Shown: positions 19,616 through 28,271 of the stretch, one piece after another
Numbering within the stretch: the first letter of the stretch is position 1
Layout: each line of letters starts with the position of its first letter
NCBI GenBank assembly: GCA_947627595.1
Contig: CANQWQ010000010.1
Span: 1 to 57,346, forward strand
Reading direction: 5' to 3'
Origin: an uncultured Clostridia bacterium
GTDB taxonomy: Bacteria > Bacillota > Clostridia > TANB77 > CAG-508
DNA: 57,346 bases
Position numbers and translations under genes: made by a program
Notes under the pieces: generated by a model
What the model was told of the DNA's origin: nothing
Database searches by the model: none
What the model saw: only the letters and a program-made list of their open reading frames with translations

Positions 19616-19730
19616 ACCTTTCACCTCTCCCTTTATATTTTTACTACAATTTATTCAAATTATCAGTTTTTGTTACGCTAATATAATATATCATTTTGTC
19701 AACATTTTCAAGAGTTATCCGCAATTTTGG

Positions 19731-19784
19731 CAAAAAACAGAAAAAGTGAAACAATTTTAAGTTTTTATCTTAAAAATGTTTCAC
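19731..19784 (-). terminator. intrinsic terminator of ypeB
   Basis: A 16-bp stem with one mismatch (19746-19761 with 19769-19784) followed on the minus strand by a T-rich tract. It lies 10 bases after the ypeB stop. Confidence 0.8.
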
Positions 19785-19793
19785 ATTTTGATT

Positions 19794-21110
19794 TTATATA
19801 GTTAAAGTTCCACCTGGTGTCTCAAGTAAAATTAAGATTTCCTCTTCTGCTCCTGTTTCTGCATTAATATAAATTAAAAATTGTTTTTCTTCAATTTTTC
19901 CTTTAAATTCATAGCAATATCTTTCTGTTTTATTTTCTAAAGGAATTACAACTAATCTCTCTTTTTCAATCTCAATTTTATCATTTAATTTTTGCTTTGC
20001 TTCATCACTAGAAATTATATTTTGAGAAAAGTTTCTATCTGTGTGTGAATTTAGATATCCAAGAGCTTCCATTCCTAAAATTTCACCATCATCTAATGCA
20101 ACTTTTACTTTAATTAAGTCAGGGTATATTAAAATTTCATTTTCTTCATAAGCATAATTTATTGTAACAATATTAGATTCTTTCAAAAAATAAGTTTCTT
20201 TCATAGAATCATATCCTAGTTTTTCTAAATATTCTTTACCTTTTTGAATCGCCTCATCATCACTTATTTTTTCTTCTCCAACTTCTTTATCTTTTATTAC
20301 TTCTACAATCCAACCGCCTTTTTTTGACATTTGAACTTCGAACTTTGATTTTTCATCTTGTACTTCAATATTATAACTTTCAATATCTCCATTTTGAGTT
20401 CCAATCATTTTAGCTTTTGTATTTTCTCCAAAAATTTTCTTTACTCTTTTTATAGCATCTTCTTCAGAAATATCGTCTCCTGTTAACCCCTTTTTCTCAT
20501 CTAAACTTATATAATCTGAATATGCTCCATCATAAATTAAGCCCTCATAATCATCAAAGTTACTTTCAATACTAGAAAAAACATTGATATTTTCTTCTAC
20601 ATCATTTAATTTTTTATCATCTTTAAGATTTTCCCAAGAAATTGTTTCATTATTTAAATCAAAAGAAATTTGGTTTAATATATTTTTTAAGTTGCTTGAA
20701 TAATCATATAACTTTTTTAAATTTTCAAAATCTTCATCATTTAATTCTTCACCTCTTAGAGTCTTTCTAGATAATGTAAAGCAATAATCACTTACTTGAT
20801 TTAAAAATTTTATGGTTTTATCAGAACCATGAGAATTAAAAGGAATGTTTTTTATAAAATTTACAGCTAAATTACTATCAGCCCAAATTTTAGTTAAAGT
20901 ATCTGTTGAATGTTTGCTATCTTTTGAAATCATTGCCTTTGCTAAATAATTTTCTACATTATTGACATTATTTACTAATTCAATAAACGAATAATTATAA
21001 CCATTTTCATCTTTTGTCTTTCCTTCAGTTGTTAAAAAATATGAATAATAACCAAATCCAAATGTTAATAAAATTAAAAAAGAAATCAAAAATCTTGTAC
21101 TATTTTTCAT
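19794..21110 (-). CDS. ypeB: germination protein YpeB
   Basis: A 438-residue protein with an N-terminal membrane anchor (residues 7-26). The family stretch includes KIWADSNLAVNFIKNIPFN and FLNQVSDYCFTLSRK. Three PepSY-type repeats follow, marked by SEEDAIKRVKK, SDDEAIQKGKEYL and SSDEAKQKLND, and the typical LGYLNSHTDR. YpeB localises and stabilises the spore cortex hydrolase SleB, and sleB normally sits beside it; here it does not. Its presence suggests the lineage forms, or once formed, endospores. Confidence 0.9.
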   Translation of the reverse strand: MKNSTRFLISFLILLTFGFGYYSYFLTTEGKTKDENGYNYSFIELVNNVNNVENYLAKAMISKDSKHSTDTLTKIWADSNLAVNFIKNIPFNSHGSDKTIKFLNQVSDYCFTLSRKTLRGEELNDEDFENLKKLYDYSSNLKNILNQISFDLNNETISWENLKDDKKLNDVEENINVFSSIESNFDDYEGLIYDGAYSDYISLDEKKGLTGDDISEEDAIKRVKKIFGENTKAKMIGTQNGDIESYNIEVQDEKSKFEVQMSKKGGWIVEVIKDKEVGEEKISDDEAIQKGKEYLEKLGYDSMKETYFLKESNIVTINYAYEENEILIYPDLIKVKVALDDGEILGMEALGYLNSHTDRNFSQNIISSDEAKQKLNDKIEIEKERLVVIPLENKTERYCYEFKGKIEEKQFLIYINAETGAEEEILILLETPGGTLTI

Positions 21111-21235
21111 AAAAATCTCCTTGCGTTTTTTAATAATTTTTCCAATTTTGTAAAATTTATTCTTTAATATTTATTTATTTCAAATTTAGTGGTATAATAC
21201 CTTTGTTAAAAATCACTTTAGAAAGGACATAAACT

Positions 21236-22386
21236 TTGAAAAAGATTCTAATTTTTTATGGAACTTATGGTGGCCGGTCATATTGCTGCTGCCAATTCAT
21301 TAAAAAGTTTTATAGATAAGAATTACGAAGATGCTGATGTAGAAGCAATTGATTGCATAGAATATATCAACAAATATGCAAATAAAATTTCAACAAAAGC
21401 ATATGCTGAACTTACAAAAAACACTCCTTTGCTTTGGAAAAAGCTTTATTCAGGTTCAAATAAAGGAACTCTAGCAATCATATCAGATGCTTCAAATAGA
21501 ATTATGGCTTTAAAATTAAAAGGATTAATTTTAGAAAAGAAGCCTGATTTAATCATTTCAACACATCCTTTCAGCAGTCATATGTGTGCTATTCTAAAAA
21601 AGAGAAAAATAATTAATTGTGAATTAGCTACAATAATGACAGATTATCATATACATAATCAATGGCTTTCATTACCAAAATATGTTGATCATTTTTTTGT
21701 TGCAAATGATCAAATGAAAGAAGATTTAATAAATTTAAAAATTCCAGCTGAAAAAATTCATGTAACCGGAATTCCTGTTTCTCCTAGATTTTTAAAGAAA
21801 TATGATAGAGAAGAAATATTTGATGATCTTTGGCTTGATAAAGATAAATTTACTGTACTTTTATTTGGTGGTGGAGAATTTGGACTAGGAAAAAATGTCG
21901 CAACAAAAGTTTTAGAAGTTATTATTAGAATGTTTAAAGAAGTTCAAATTATTGCAATTTCAGGAAAAAATAAAAGAATGTATAATGCTTTCAAACAAAT
22001 CGTTGAAAAAACAAATTCAGAATCACGAGTAAAAGTTTTTGAATTTACAGATAGAGTACCTGAAATGATGGCTATATCTGATATTGTAGTCACAAAAGCA
22101 GGTGGTCTAACAATTACTGAAAGTTTAGTTTCAGGTTTACCAATAGTTATAATAAATCCTATTCCTCGGCCAAGAAGAAGAAAATGCTCAATTTTTAGTA
22201 GATTCAAAAGCTGCAATTTGGATAAAGAAAAAAGACAATATTGCATATATTGCTAAAAATTTATATAGACACAGAGATAAAATTGATAAAATGAAAATAA
22301 ACTCAAAAAGCTTAGCTAAGCCTAATTCAACTGCAAATATTTGTAAAATATTATTAGAAGAAAATAAAAAAGCTGACGAAATTTAA
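21236..22386 (+). CDS. MGDG synthase/UgtP-like glycosyltransferase, needs two +1 recodings
   Basis: GT28-family glycosyltransferase that adds a sugar from a UDP-sugar to diacylglycerol. It is 382 residues after recoding, starting at TTG 21236 behind GAAAGGA. The first CGG (21275-21277) is codon 14, in the N-terminal glycine loop; read as glycine it gives YGTYGGGHIAAANSL. The second (22167-22169, after CCT) becomes NPIPGQEEENA, the nearly invariant PIPGQEExNA motif that binds the UDP-sugar. Without recoding no functional enzyme is possible. A TATAAT at 21193-21198 may be its -10 element. The exact sugar and lipid acceptor are unknown. Confidence 0.92.
21275..21278 (+). other. CGGT recoding site 1 in glycosyltransferase (Gly14)
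   Basis: In-frame CGG after GGC, codon 14. The +1 frame gives GGGHIAAAN. Confidence 0.9.
22167..22170 (+). other. CGGC recoding site 2 in glycosyltransferase (Gly311)
   Basis: In-frame CGG after CCT. The +1 frame gives PIPGQEEEN, a family hallmark. It is the only CGGC site. Confidence 0.92.
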
Positions 22387-22402
22387 ATCGTCAGCTTATT
22401 TT
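22370..22402. terminator. bidirectional intrinsic terminator
   Basis: Perfect stem AAGCTGACGA / TCGTCAGCTT (22370-22379 and 22388-22397) with T-rich flank, between the glycosyltransferase and recR. Confidence 0.88.
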
Positions 22403-22998
22403 TATATTTCACTTCTTCCTTCTAATGCCTTTGCAAGAGTAACTTCATCAGTATATTCCAAATCTCCACCTATTGGAATTCCTCTAGCTATTCTGGTAAC
22501 TTTAATTCCTAAAGGTTTAACTAATTTAGAAATATAAATTGAAGTAGCTTCACCTTCTACTCTAGGGTTTGTAGCTAAAATAATTTCTTTAACTTTTCCA
22601 TCACCTAATCTTGATAAAAGTTCTTTTATTTTAATATCTTCTGGACCAATTCCATTCATTGGCGAAATTGAACCATGTAAAACATGATATAATCCATTAA
22701 ATTCATGAGTTCTTTCCATTGCAAGAACATCTCTTACATCTTCAACTACACAAATAACACTTTCGTCTCTTTTAGGATTTGAGCATACATTACATGGATC
22801 TGTATCTGAAATATTAAAACATTTTGAACAAAATTTTAAATTATTTTTAGCATTTATTATTGAATCTGTAAATTCTTTTATTTCTTCTTTACTTTGATCT
22901 AACATATAAAAAGCCAATCTTTGAGCTGTTTTATGCCCAATTGATGGAAGTTTTTCAAAACTTTCAATTAGCTTTTCAATTGAAGGTGAATATTCCAT
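22402..22998 (-). CDS. recR: recombination mediator RecR
   Basis: DNA-clamp protein of the RecFOR pathway, 198 residues as usual. It has the helix-hairpin-helix [14 protein letters not shown], the C4 zinc finger ([16 protein letters not shown]) and a Toprim domain ([13 protein letters not shown]). It is the last gene of the dnaX-ybaB-recR operon. No in-frame CGG is present. Confidence 0.97.
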   Translation of the reverse strand: MEYSPSIEKLIESFEKLPSIGHKTAQRLAFYMLDQSKEEIKEFTDSIINAKNNLKFCSKCFNISDTDPCNVCSNPKRDESVICVVEDVRDVLAMERTHEFNGLYHVLHGSISPMNGIGPEDIKIKELLSRLGDGKVKEIILATNPRVEGEATSIYISKLVKPLGIKVTRIARGIPIGGDLEYTDEVTLAKALEGRSEI

Positions 22999-23011
22999 AT
23001 ATAACTCCTAT

Positions 23012-23359
23012 TTATAAGTTTAATCCTGGTATATTATATTTTCCTAATGCTTGAGCTTGAGCAGAATCAACTTTTCTCATTGCCTCATTAACACAAGTAA
23101 TAATTAAGTCTTGTAGCATTTCAACATCATCTGGATCAACTGCATCTTTGTCTAAAACAAGTGATTTTATAGTTTTATCACCTGTAACAACAACTTTAAC
23201 AGCACCTCCACCTGTTGAAGCATCAAACTCTTGAACTGAAAGTTCTTCTTGAGATTTTTCCATATCTGCTTGCATCTTTTTGGCTTCTTTCATAAGATTG
23301 TTTAAATTCATTCCTCCGAATCCGCCGTATCCGCCTGGAAATCCTCCTCTTTTACTCAT
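23012..23359 (-). CDS. ybaB: nucleoid-associated protein YbaB/EbfC
   Basis: A small dimeric DNA-binding protein, 115 residues. The N-terminus is Gly-rich (GGFPGGYGGFGGMN), followed by the MKEAKKMQADMEKSQEEL helix and the GGGAVKVVVTGD sheet. The Gly run contains several CGG triplets, all straddling codons, which shows that CGG is avoided only in frame. It lies between dnaX and recR, the standard arrangement. Confidence 0.95.
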   Translation of the reverse strand: MSKRGGFPGGYGGFGGMNLNNLMKEAKKMQADMEKSQEELSVQEFDASTGGGAVKVVVTGDKTIKSLVLDKDAVDPDDVEMLQDLIITCVNEAMRKVDSAQAQALGKYNIPGLNL

Positions 23360-23380
23360 AATATTTTCCTCCTTAAAATT

Positions 23381-25000
23381 TTATTCTATAACATTTATAT
23401 CTATTCCTAAATCATTCATAAGATTATTATTTTTAGTATTAGCTTTAGCTGTATTATCAGCTTTTCCATCAACTAATTTTATATTCCATTGTTTTCCAGT
23501 TTCAGAAAAAATTACACTTTCTAAATCTTTTCTATTTATTGGATCTTCTAAAATTCCTTTAACAAATGGTGTTAAACCATTTGGAAAGACTATTTCTAAA
23601 ATCATATCACCTTGTTGGTTTACTTTTGTGTTTGCTAGACTTGTAAAAAGTCTAACTTTTCCTGTAGATTTTAATTGATTTATTACATTTGACCAATTTA
23701 TTTCTGAATTTCCTGAATTATTATCAATTGGTGTACTAGCCTTAGAAACTGCTTTTTTAGGAGCAGGTTCTGTTACAGGACTAGGCTTTACATTTTCTTT
23801 AACCTTTTGGACTGGTTCTTCTACAGGTTTTGTAGGAGTTTTATTTACTGTAATATTTCCACTAGAAATTTTATTTTCTAATTCTTCAACTTTTTTTCTT
23901 AATTCGTCTAATCCATCTGTCTCTACAGATGAGCAAGCTCTAATAATTCCAGCTTGAAACATTATTGTTTTTTGATTAGACCATTTAACTTCATTTTCTA
24001 AATCAGATAACATATAAATTATATTTAAAAGTTTTTCTCTACTAGCTAATTTAGAGATTTCTTCTATCTCCTTAAGTTCTTCTTTATTATATATTTCTAA
24101 TTTTCCAGATGCTTTAAAAACTAAAACATCTTTTATATATTTAATAACTTCCCATAGAAAATTATTTAAATCTTTTCCATCATTAATAACATCATCAACA
24201 ACTTCTAATGCTTTAATTTCATTTTCTTCGAAAATAGCTCTAGAAATTTTTGAAATATAATCTAAGCTAGGAATTCCAACTAAATCTTTAACTAAATCTA
24301 CACCAATCTCATCAACTTCTTCTTGACAACATCTTTCTAAGATAGAAATTCCATCACGCATAGCACCTTCTGATAAAACAGCAATTAATTCTAAAGCTTC
24401 ATCAGTAATTTTTATATCAGATTCTTTGCAAATTATTTTTAATCTTTTAATTATATTTTCATTTGTAATTTTTTTAAAATCAAATCTTTGACATCTAGAA
24501 AGAATTGTCGTTGGAATTTTTTGAGGTTCTGTTGTAGCTAAAATAAATTTAACATGTTCAGGTGGCTCTTCTAATGTTTTTAAAAGTGCATTAAAAGCAG
24601 CTGTTGTAAGCATATGAACCTCATCTATAATATATACCCTATATTTTGCTTTTGTAGGTAAAAAATTGACTTCATCACGAATTGATCTAACATCTTCAAC
24701 ACCATTATTAGAAGCAGCATCCATTTCAACAACATCTGTTAAAGAACCATCTAAAATTTCTTTGCAAATTTCACATTCATTACATGGCTCACCATCTTTA
24801 GGATTTAAACAATTTACAGCTCTAGCTAATATTTTAGCAGAAGTTGTTTTTCCTGTTCCACGTCCACCATTAAAAAGATATGCGTGGCCAACTCTTCCAG
24901 CTTTTATTTGATTTTTAAGTGTTGTTGTAATATGGTCTTCACCAACCATATCTTCAAATTTTAGTGGTCTAAATCTTCTATATAACGCTGTATATGCCAA
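23381..25000 (-). CDS. dnaX: DNA polymerase III subunits gamma/tau
   Basis: Clamp-loader ATPase, 539 residues. It has Walker A GGRGTGKTTSAK (about residues 45-56), a four-cysteine zinc site (CLNPKDGEPCNECEIC), Walker B IIDEVHML and sensor TTEPQKIPTTILSRCQ. A Pro/Lys-rich linker leads to the tau C-terminal domain. I see no correctly phased slippery heptamer for making a short gamma form. The SRP RNA gene is directly upstream, as in many Firmicutes. Confidence 0.97.
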   Translation of the reverse strand: MAYTALYRRFRPLKFEDMVGEDHITTTLKNQIKAGRVGHAYLFNGGRGTGKTTSAKILARAVNCLNPKDGEPCNECEICKEILDGSLTDVVEMDAASNNGVEDVRSIRDEVNFLPTKAKYRVYIIDEVHMLTTAAFNALLKTLEEPPEHVKFILATTEPQKIPTTILSRCQRFDFKKITNENIIKRLKIICKESDIKITDEALELIAVLSEGAMRDGISILERCCQEEVDEIGVDLVKDLVGIPSLDYISKISRAIFEENEIKALEVVDDVINDGKDLNNFLWEVIKYIKDVLVFKASGKLEIYNKEELKEIEEISKLASREKLLNIIYMLSDLENEVKWSNQKTIMFQAGIIRACSSVETDGLDELRKKVEELENKISSGNITVNKTPTKPVEEPVQKVKENVKPSPVTEPAPKKAVSKASTPIDNNSGNSEINWSNVINQLKSTGKVRLFTSLANTKVNQQGDMILEIVFPNGLTPFVKGILEDPINRKDLESVIFSETGKQWNIKLVDGKADNTAKANTKNNNLMNDLGIDINVIE

Positions 25001-25020
25001 AATTTTTACCTCCTATAAAA

Positions 25021-25138
25021 TAAGCTTCCCTTAAGGAAAGTATGCGATCACATAAATGCACTACTTATCGCTGCTTCCTTCCGAACCTGACGAGATTCAT
25101 AGCTTTTTATTGAAGCATACCCTCCTTAAGAGAAGCTC
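25021..25138 (-). ncRNA. ffs: small SRP RNA (4.5S/6S-like)
   Basis: On the minus strand the conserved domain IV GTCAGGTTCGGAAGGAAGCAGC appears as GTCAGGTTCGGAAGGAAG followed by CAGC. The ends pair as a long closing stem (AGCTTCTCTTAAGGAGGGTATGC region with GCATACTTTCCTTAAGGGAAGCT region). It is about 118 nt. It binds Ffh to target membrane proteins. Ends are estimated from the stem. Confidence 0.93.
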
Positions 25139-25152
25139 TTTTCTCTTGACTG

Positions 25153-25181
25153 ATTATATAATGGATCATATAAATTTGCAA
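25153..25181 (-). promoter_or_regulatory. promoter of SRP RNA
   Basis: On the minus strand, TTGCAA (25181-25176), a 17-base spacer and consensus TATAAT (25158-25153), placed about 15 bases before the RNA. Confidence 0.85.
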
Positions 25182-25207
25182 GAGTTTTTTATAATTTTGC
25201 TTACTCT

Positions 25208-25948
25208 TTATTTTATTCTTTTAAATACAACATCACTAAAATCTGTTATTTCTTTAAGTGGCTCTGTTTGCGTAACAATATCGTCTGATGGCATGTCTAA
25301 CTTAATATTTCCAGAATATGTAATATCATTATCTAAAACAATTTCTAAGTCAAATGAAAGTTTAAAACTAATATCATCATTTGTTAGACCAATTTGTGAA
25401 ATTAAATTTCCATCATATGTAACACCTTCGTTTGAAGTATAATTTCCTAAATTCTCAAGTGAAACTCTAAATCCCATCATTCCGCCTTCATTACGAATTT
25501 CTAAAGTTTTTAAAGTATCAACTTTTGCACCAGTATATGTAATTTCACTATCTAAATAATTTTCTTCACTTAATTTATATAAATCACGGCCTAAATCACC
25601 AGTAGGTCTATAAATTTTTACATCACCTACTTTAGCTTTTTTTGTAATTTTAAAATTTTTGATTTTTACTTCTTTGATTGTTTCTTCAACACTTTCATCT
25701 TTTCTTTTTAGATAAATATAAACATTATTGTCTTCTTTTAAGTTAACATCCCATATATTTTCTGTTTGATTTCCACTATCTTTAGCATCTATATGACTAG
25801 TAATCTGAATTTTTTCTATATTATATGGAATAGTTTTTTCGCCTTCTACATCATATTTAACAACTATTGCAAATACTACTGTTATAGAAATCAAGATAAA
25901 TGTCAAAAATAATGATTTTTTCAAGACATTTATGGTATTAGTTTTCAT
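25208..25948 (-). CDS. membrane-anchored extracytoplasmic protein, unknown
   Basis: A 246-residue protein with an N-terminal hydrophobic anchor (about residues 11-29) and a predicted beta-rich outer part with many Asp, Asn and Lys residues. No lipobox cysteine or catalytic motif is visible. Its ATG lies inside the last codons of the recoded tadA frame (overlap of 11 bases), so its translation may be coupled to the frameshifted tadA end. No family is recognised. Confidence 0.7.
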   Translation of the reverse strand: MKTNTINVLKKSLFLTFILISITVVFAIVVKYDVEGEKTIPYNIEKIQITSHIDAKDSGNQTENIWDVNLKEDNNVYIYLKRKDESVEETIKEVKIKNFKITKKAKVGDVKIYRPTGDLGRDLYKLSEENYLDSEITYTGAKVDTLKTLEIRNEGGMMGFRVSLENLGNYTSNEGVTYDGNLISQIGLTNDDISFKLSFDLEIVLDNDITYSGNIKLDMPSDDIVTQTEPLKEITDFSDVVFKRIK

Positions 25949-26409
25949 TCTTGTTCCTTTCTCTTAAATATTTAAAAAATTTTTTTAATATTCCGTGAAC
26001 ATTCTTCTTGTAAAATATATTTTTGAACTTGTACATTATGATTAAATTTATAATCTTCTAATAAGTTTAATTTTGTTCCACATGCTCCAGTTTTTTCATC
26101 ATCTGTTCCGATATAAACCTTAGAAATTCTAGAATTTATTAAAGCACCTGCACACATTGGACATGGTTCTAGTGTAACATACATTTCACAATCTAGCAAT
26201 CTCCAGCTATTTAATTTTTTGCAAGCTTTTTGAATGGCTAAGATTTCTGCATGTCCACATGCATTTTTAGTCGTTTCTTTTGAATTATGAGCTCTTGAAA
26301 TTATTTTTCCATCTTTAACTATAACGCAACCTACTGGAATTTCTTCTTTTTCAAAAGCCTTTTCAGCTTCTTTTAAAGCAGATTTCATGAATTTTTCGTT
26401 TTCATTCAT
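25938..26409 (-). CDS. tadA: tRNA adenosine(34) deaminase TadA, C-terminus needs +1 recoding
   Basis: Makes inosine at the wobble base of tRNA-Arg(ACG). Zinc and catalytic motifs are HAEILAI and PCPMCAGAL. The unshifted frame looks like a complete 145-residue protein ending SRNIKKIF. However, the arginine is an in-frame CGG (25995-25993, after TCA). Reading GGA instead gives EECSGILKKFFKYLRERN, and the protein is then 156 residues. This matches the usual TadA ending (EECxxxLxxFFxxLR). The recoded stop (25938) overlaps the next gene. This case was found only because CGG predicts a shift. Confidence 0.92.
25992..25995 (-). other. CGGA recoding site in tadA (Gly139)
   Basis: In-frame CGG after TCA. 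The +1 frame restores the family-typical C-terminal helix; the normal frame ends seven codons later. Confidence 0.82.
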
Positions 26410-26427
26410 TTTGAAAATCCTCTCTTT

Positions 26428-27765
26428 TTATAATCCAAAAATCATAACTGCTAATTGGAAATATACAAAAACTGAGCAAGAATCAACAATAGTAGTAATT
26501 AAAGGTGACGCCATAATTGCAGGATCCATTTTTAATTTCTTAGCAAGCATTGGAAGTATACATCCAAGTGATTTTGCAAGAATTACAACTAAAACTAATG
26601 TTAATCCAACAACCAGCGCTAGTTTTGTTTGGTCAAATCCGTATTGAATAAATATTCTAAGTGTATTTACTAAAGCAAGAACAATTCCTACAAGAACTGC
26701 TACTCTAATTTCTTTCCACCAAACTTTGAAAAAGTCTTTTAATCTAATTTCATCTTGTGAAAAACCTCTAATTACAAGTGTTGATGTTTGTGAACCACAG
26801 TTTCCACCAGTGTCCATAAGAAGTGGAACAAATGAAACTAATATTGGAAGGCTGACAAAAGCACTTTCATAATTATCTAATATTCCACCAGTTATAATTG
26901 ATGTAAGCATAAGTAAAATAAGCCAAACTATTCTATTTCTAGCATGTTTAAATACACTTGTCTTAAAATATGATTCATCATTTGGAATTACGGCAGCCAT
27001 TTTTTCGAAGTCTTCTTGAATCTCTTCTTGTAAAACATCGATGGCATCATCAATTGTAACAATTCCAACTAATCTTTTTTCTTTATCAACAACAGGAATT
27101 GCAAAGAAATTATATTTATCAAACATTTTTGCAACTTCCTCTTGATCATCTAGAGTTGAAACTGTAATTACATTTGGATTCATTATATCTTTAATTAAAC
27201 TATCTGGATCTGCAATTAAAAGATCTTTAACATCTATAACACCTATTATTTTTCTATCAATTGTTAAAACATAGCAAGTATAAATTGTTTCTTTATCTAA
27301 GCCTATTTTTCTGATTTTATCAAAAGAATCTTTAACTGTCATATTTTCTTTTAAGTCTACAAATTCAGTTGTCATAATGGTTCCAGCAGTATCTTCTGGA
27401 TATGCTAAAAGTTCGTTTATAACACTTCTATCTTCTGGTTTAACATTTTTTAAAATTCTTTTTACTACATTTGAAGGCATTTCTTCGATTAAGTCAACTT
27501 CGTCATCAAAAAATAAATTATCAACAACTGTTTTTAATTCAGTATCTGTTAAATAATTTATAAGTTTTTCTTGCATATCTGGATCAAGCTCTGTAAATAC
27601 TTCTGCAGCTTTTTCCTTTGTTAAAACTCTATAAATAATTAATATTTTATCTTCTTCTAACTCTTCAAATAAACTCGGGAAATCGGCACTATTTATCGTT
27701 TCTAAATATTTTCTTAACTCATTTAGTTTTTGTTCTTCAATTAATTTTAATAACTTTGCTTTCAT
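26428..27765 (-). CDS. mgtE: magnesium transporter MgtE
   Basis: A 445-residue Mg2+ channel-transporter. It has an N-terminal helical sensor domain (residues 1-125), a CBS pair (about 130-250) that senses cytosolic Mg2+, and five membrane segments. The signature is PLLMDTGGNCGSQTSTLVIRG. No M-box-size leader fits upstream. A perfect inverted repeat at 27796-27821 stands between its likely promoter region and its start. Confidence 0.95.
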   Translation of the reverse strand: MKAKLLKLIEEQKLNELRKYLETINSADFPSLFEELEEDKILIIYRVLTKEKAAEVFTELDPDMQEKLINYLTDTELKTVVDNLFFDDEVDLIEEMPSNVVKRILKNVKPEDRSVINELLAYPEDTAGTIMTTEFVDLKENMTVKDSFDKIRKIGLDKETIYTCYVLTIDRKIIGVIDVKDLLIADPDSLIKDIMNPNVITVSTLDDQEEVAKMFDKYNFFAIPVVDKEKRLVGIVTIDDAIDVLQEEIQEDFEKMAAVIPNDESYFKTSVFKHARNRIVWLILLMLTSIITGGILDNYESAFVSLPILVSFVPLLMDTGGNCGSQTSTLVIRGFSQDEIRLKDFFKVWWKEIRVAVLVGIVLALVNTLRIFIQYGFDQTKLALVVGLTLVLVVILAKSLGCILPMLAKKLKMDPAIMASPLITTIVDSCSVFVYFQLAVMIFGL

Positions 27766-27795
27766 GTCATTTCCCCCTTTTTTTATAGTATCTCT

Positions 27796-27821
27796 TATGT
27801 TACATAAAGCTTTGTAACATA
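27796..27821. promoter_or_regulatory. inverted repeat upstream of mgtE, operator-like
   Basis: Perfect 9-bp arms TATGTTACA / TGTAACATA with an 8-base spacer, 31 bases before the mgtE ATG. There is no T tract in the sense direction, so it looks like a repressor site rather than a terminator. Which protein binds is unknown. Confidence 0.45.
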
Positions 27822-27859
27822 CCTTTTTATTATACTATGAGATTCAAATCAAGTCAATC

Positions 27860-27887
27860 TTGATTTTTTAAAATATCGTGCTATAAT
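27860..27887 (+). promoter_or_regulatory. promoter of tRNA-Arg
   Basis: TTGATT (27860-27865), a 16-base spacer and TATAAT (27882-27887), 13 bases before the tRNA. Confidence 0.75.
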
Positions 27888-27900
27888 GTTTATATCATAC

Positions 27901-27976
27901 GTCCCCTTAGCTCAGCAGGATAGAGCTCTCGCCTCCTAAGCGAAAGATGTCGGTTCGAGTCCGGCAGGGGTCACCA
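27901..27976 (+). tRNA. tRNA-Arg (anticodon CCU)
   Basis: A 76-nt cloverleaf with encoded CCA. The D arm is GCTC...GAGC, the anticodon loop is CTCCTAA (seven bases), and the T arm has TTCGAGT. It reads AGG arginine codons. Acceptor pairing has one T-T mismatch at the second pair. It has an ordinary seven-base loop and cannot pair with CGG, so it is not the decoder of the CGG sites. Confidence 0.93.
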
Positions 27977-27982
27977 AAAAAG

Positions 27983-28270
27983 TTATTTATTTTTATCATA
28001 AAAATAAATTCCTCTTTTTTTCATAAATTTAAAAATTTGAATGGTATATAAAATAATATTTTCACCATCTGCTACAAAGACTGAAAATAGTACAATAGGA
28101 ATAAATAAAACTACAAAAATGTAAATTTGAGTAGTTATTTTTTTTACAAAAATTCTGATTAAGAAAATTAATATAAATCCTATTATTAAATCTATTGTTG
28201 CTGTAACATAATCAATAAATCCTAAAATTTTTGCTCTATATTTATAATTTTTAGGAAATATAAATTTCAA
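27983..28270 (-). CDS. PrgI/VirB3-like membrane protein
   Basis: A 95-residue protein from a TTG start at 28270, eight bases behind GAGGAGG; an upstream ATG (28294) lies inside the previous gene. It has two membrane segments (about residues 26-46 and 51-70). The start (KFIFPKNYKYRAKILGFID) resembles PrgI-family proteins, the Gram-positive counterpart of VirB3. It is one base downstream of the VirB6-like gene. The family call rests on general likeness and context. Confidence 0.65.
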   Translation of the reverse strand: MKFIFPKNYKYRAKILGFIDYVTATIDLIIGFILIFLIRIFVKKITTQIYIFVVLFIPIVLFSVFVADGENIILYTIQIFKFMKKRGIYFYDKNK

Positions 28271-28271
28271 A

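Noticed and set aside
23889..23900. A-run in dnaX as a programmed frameshift for the gamma subunit
   Set aside because: The A AAA AAG heptamer is not in the required phase: codons read AGA AAA AAA GTT, and no matching stop or stem was seen.
27901..27976. tRNA-Arg(CCU) as the decoder of CGG sites
   Set aside because: Its anticodon pairs with AGG and it has a normal seven-base anticodon loop.
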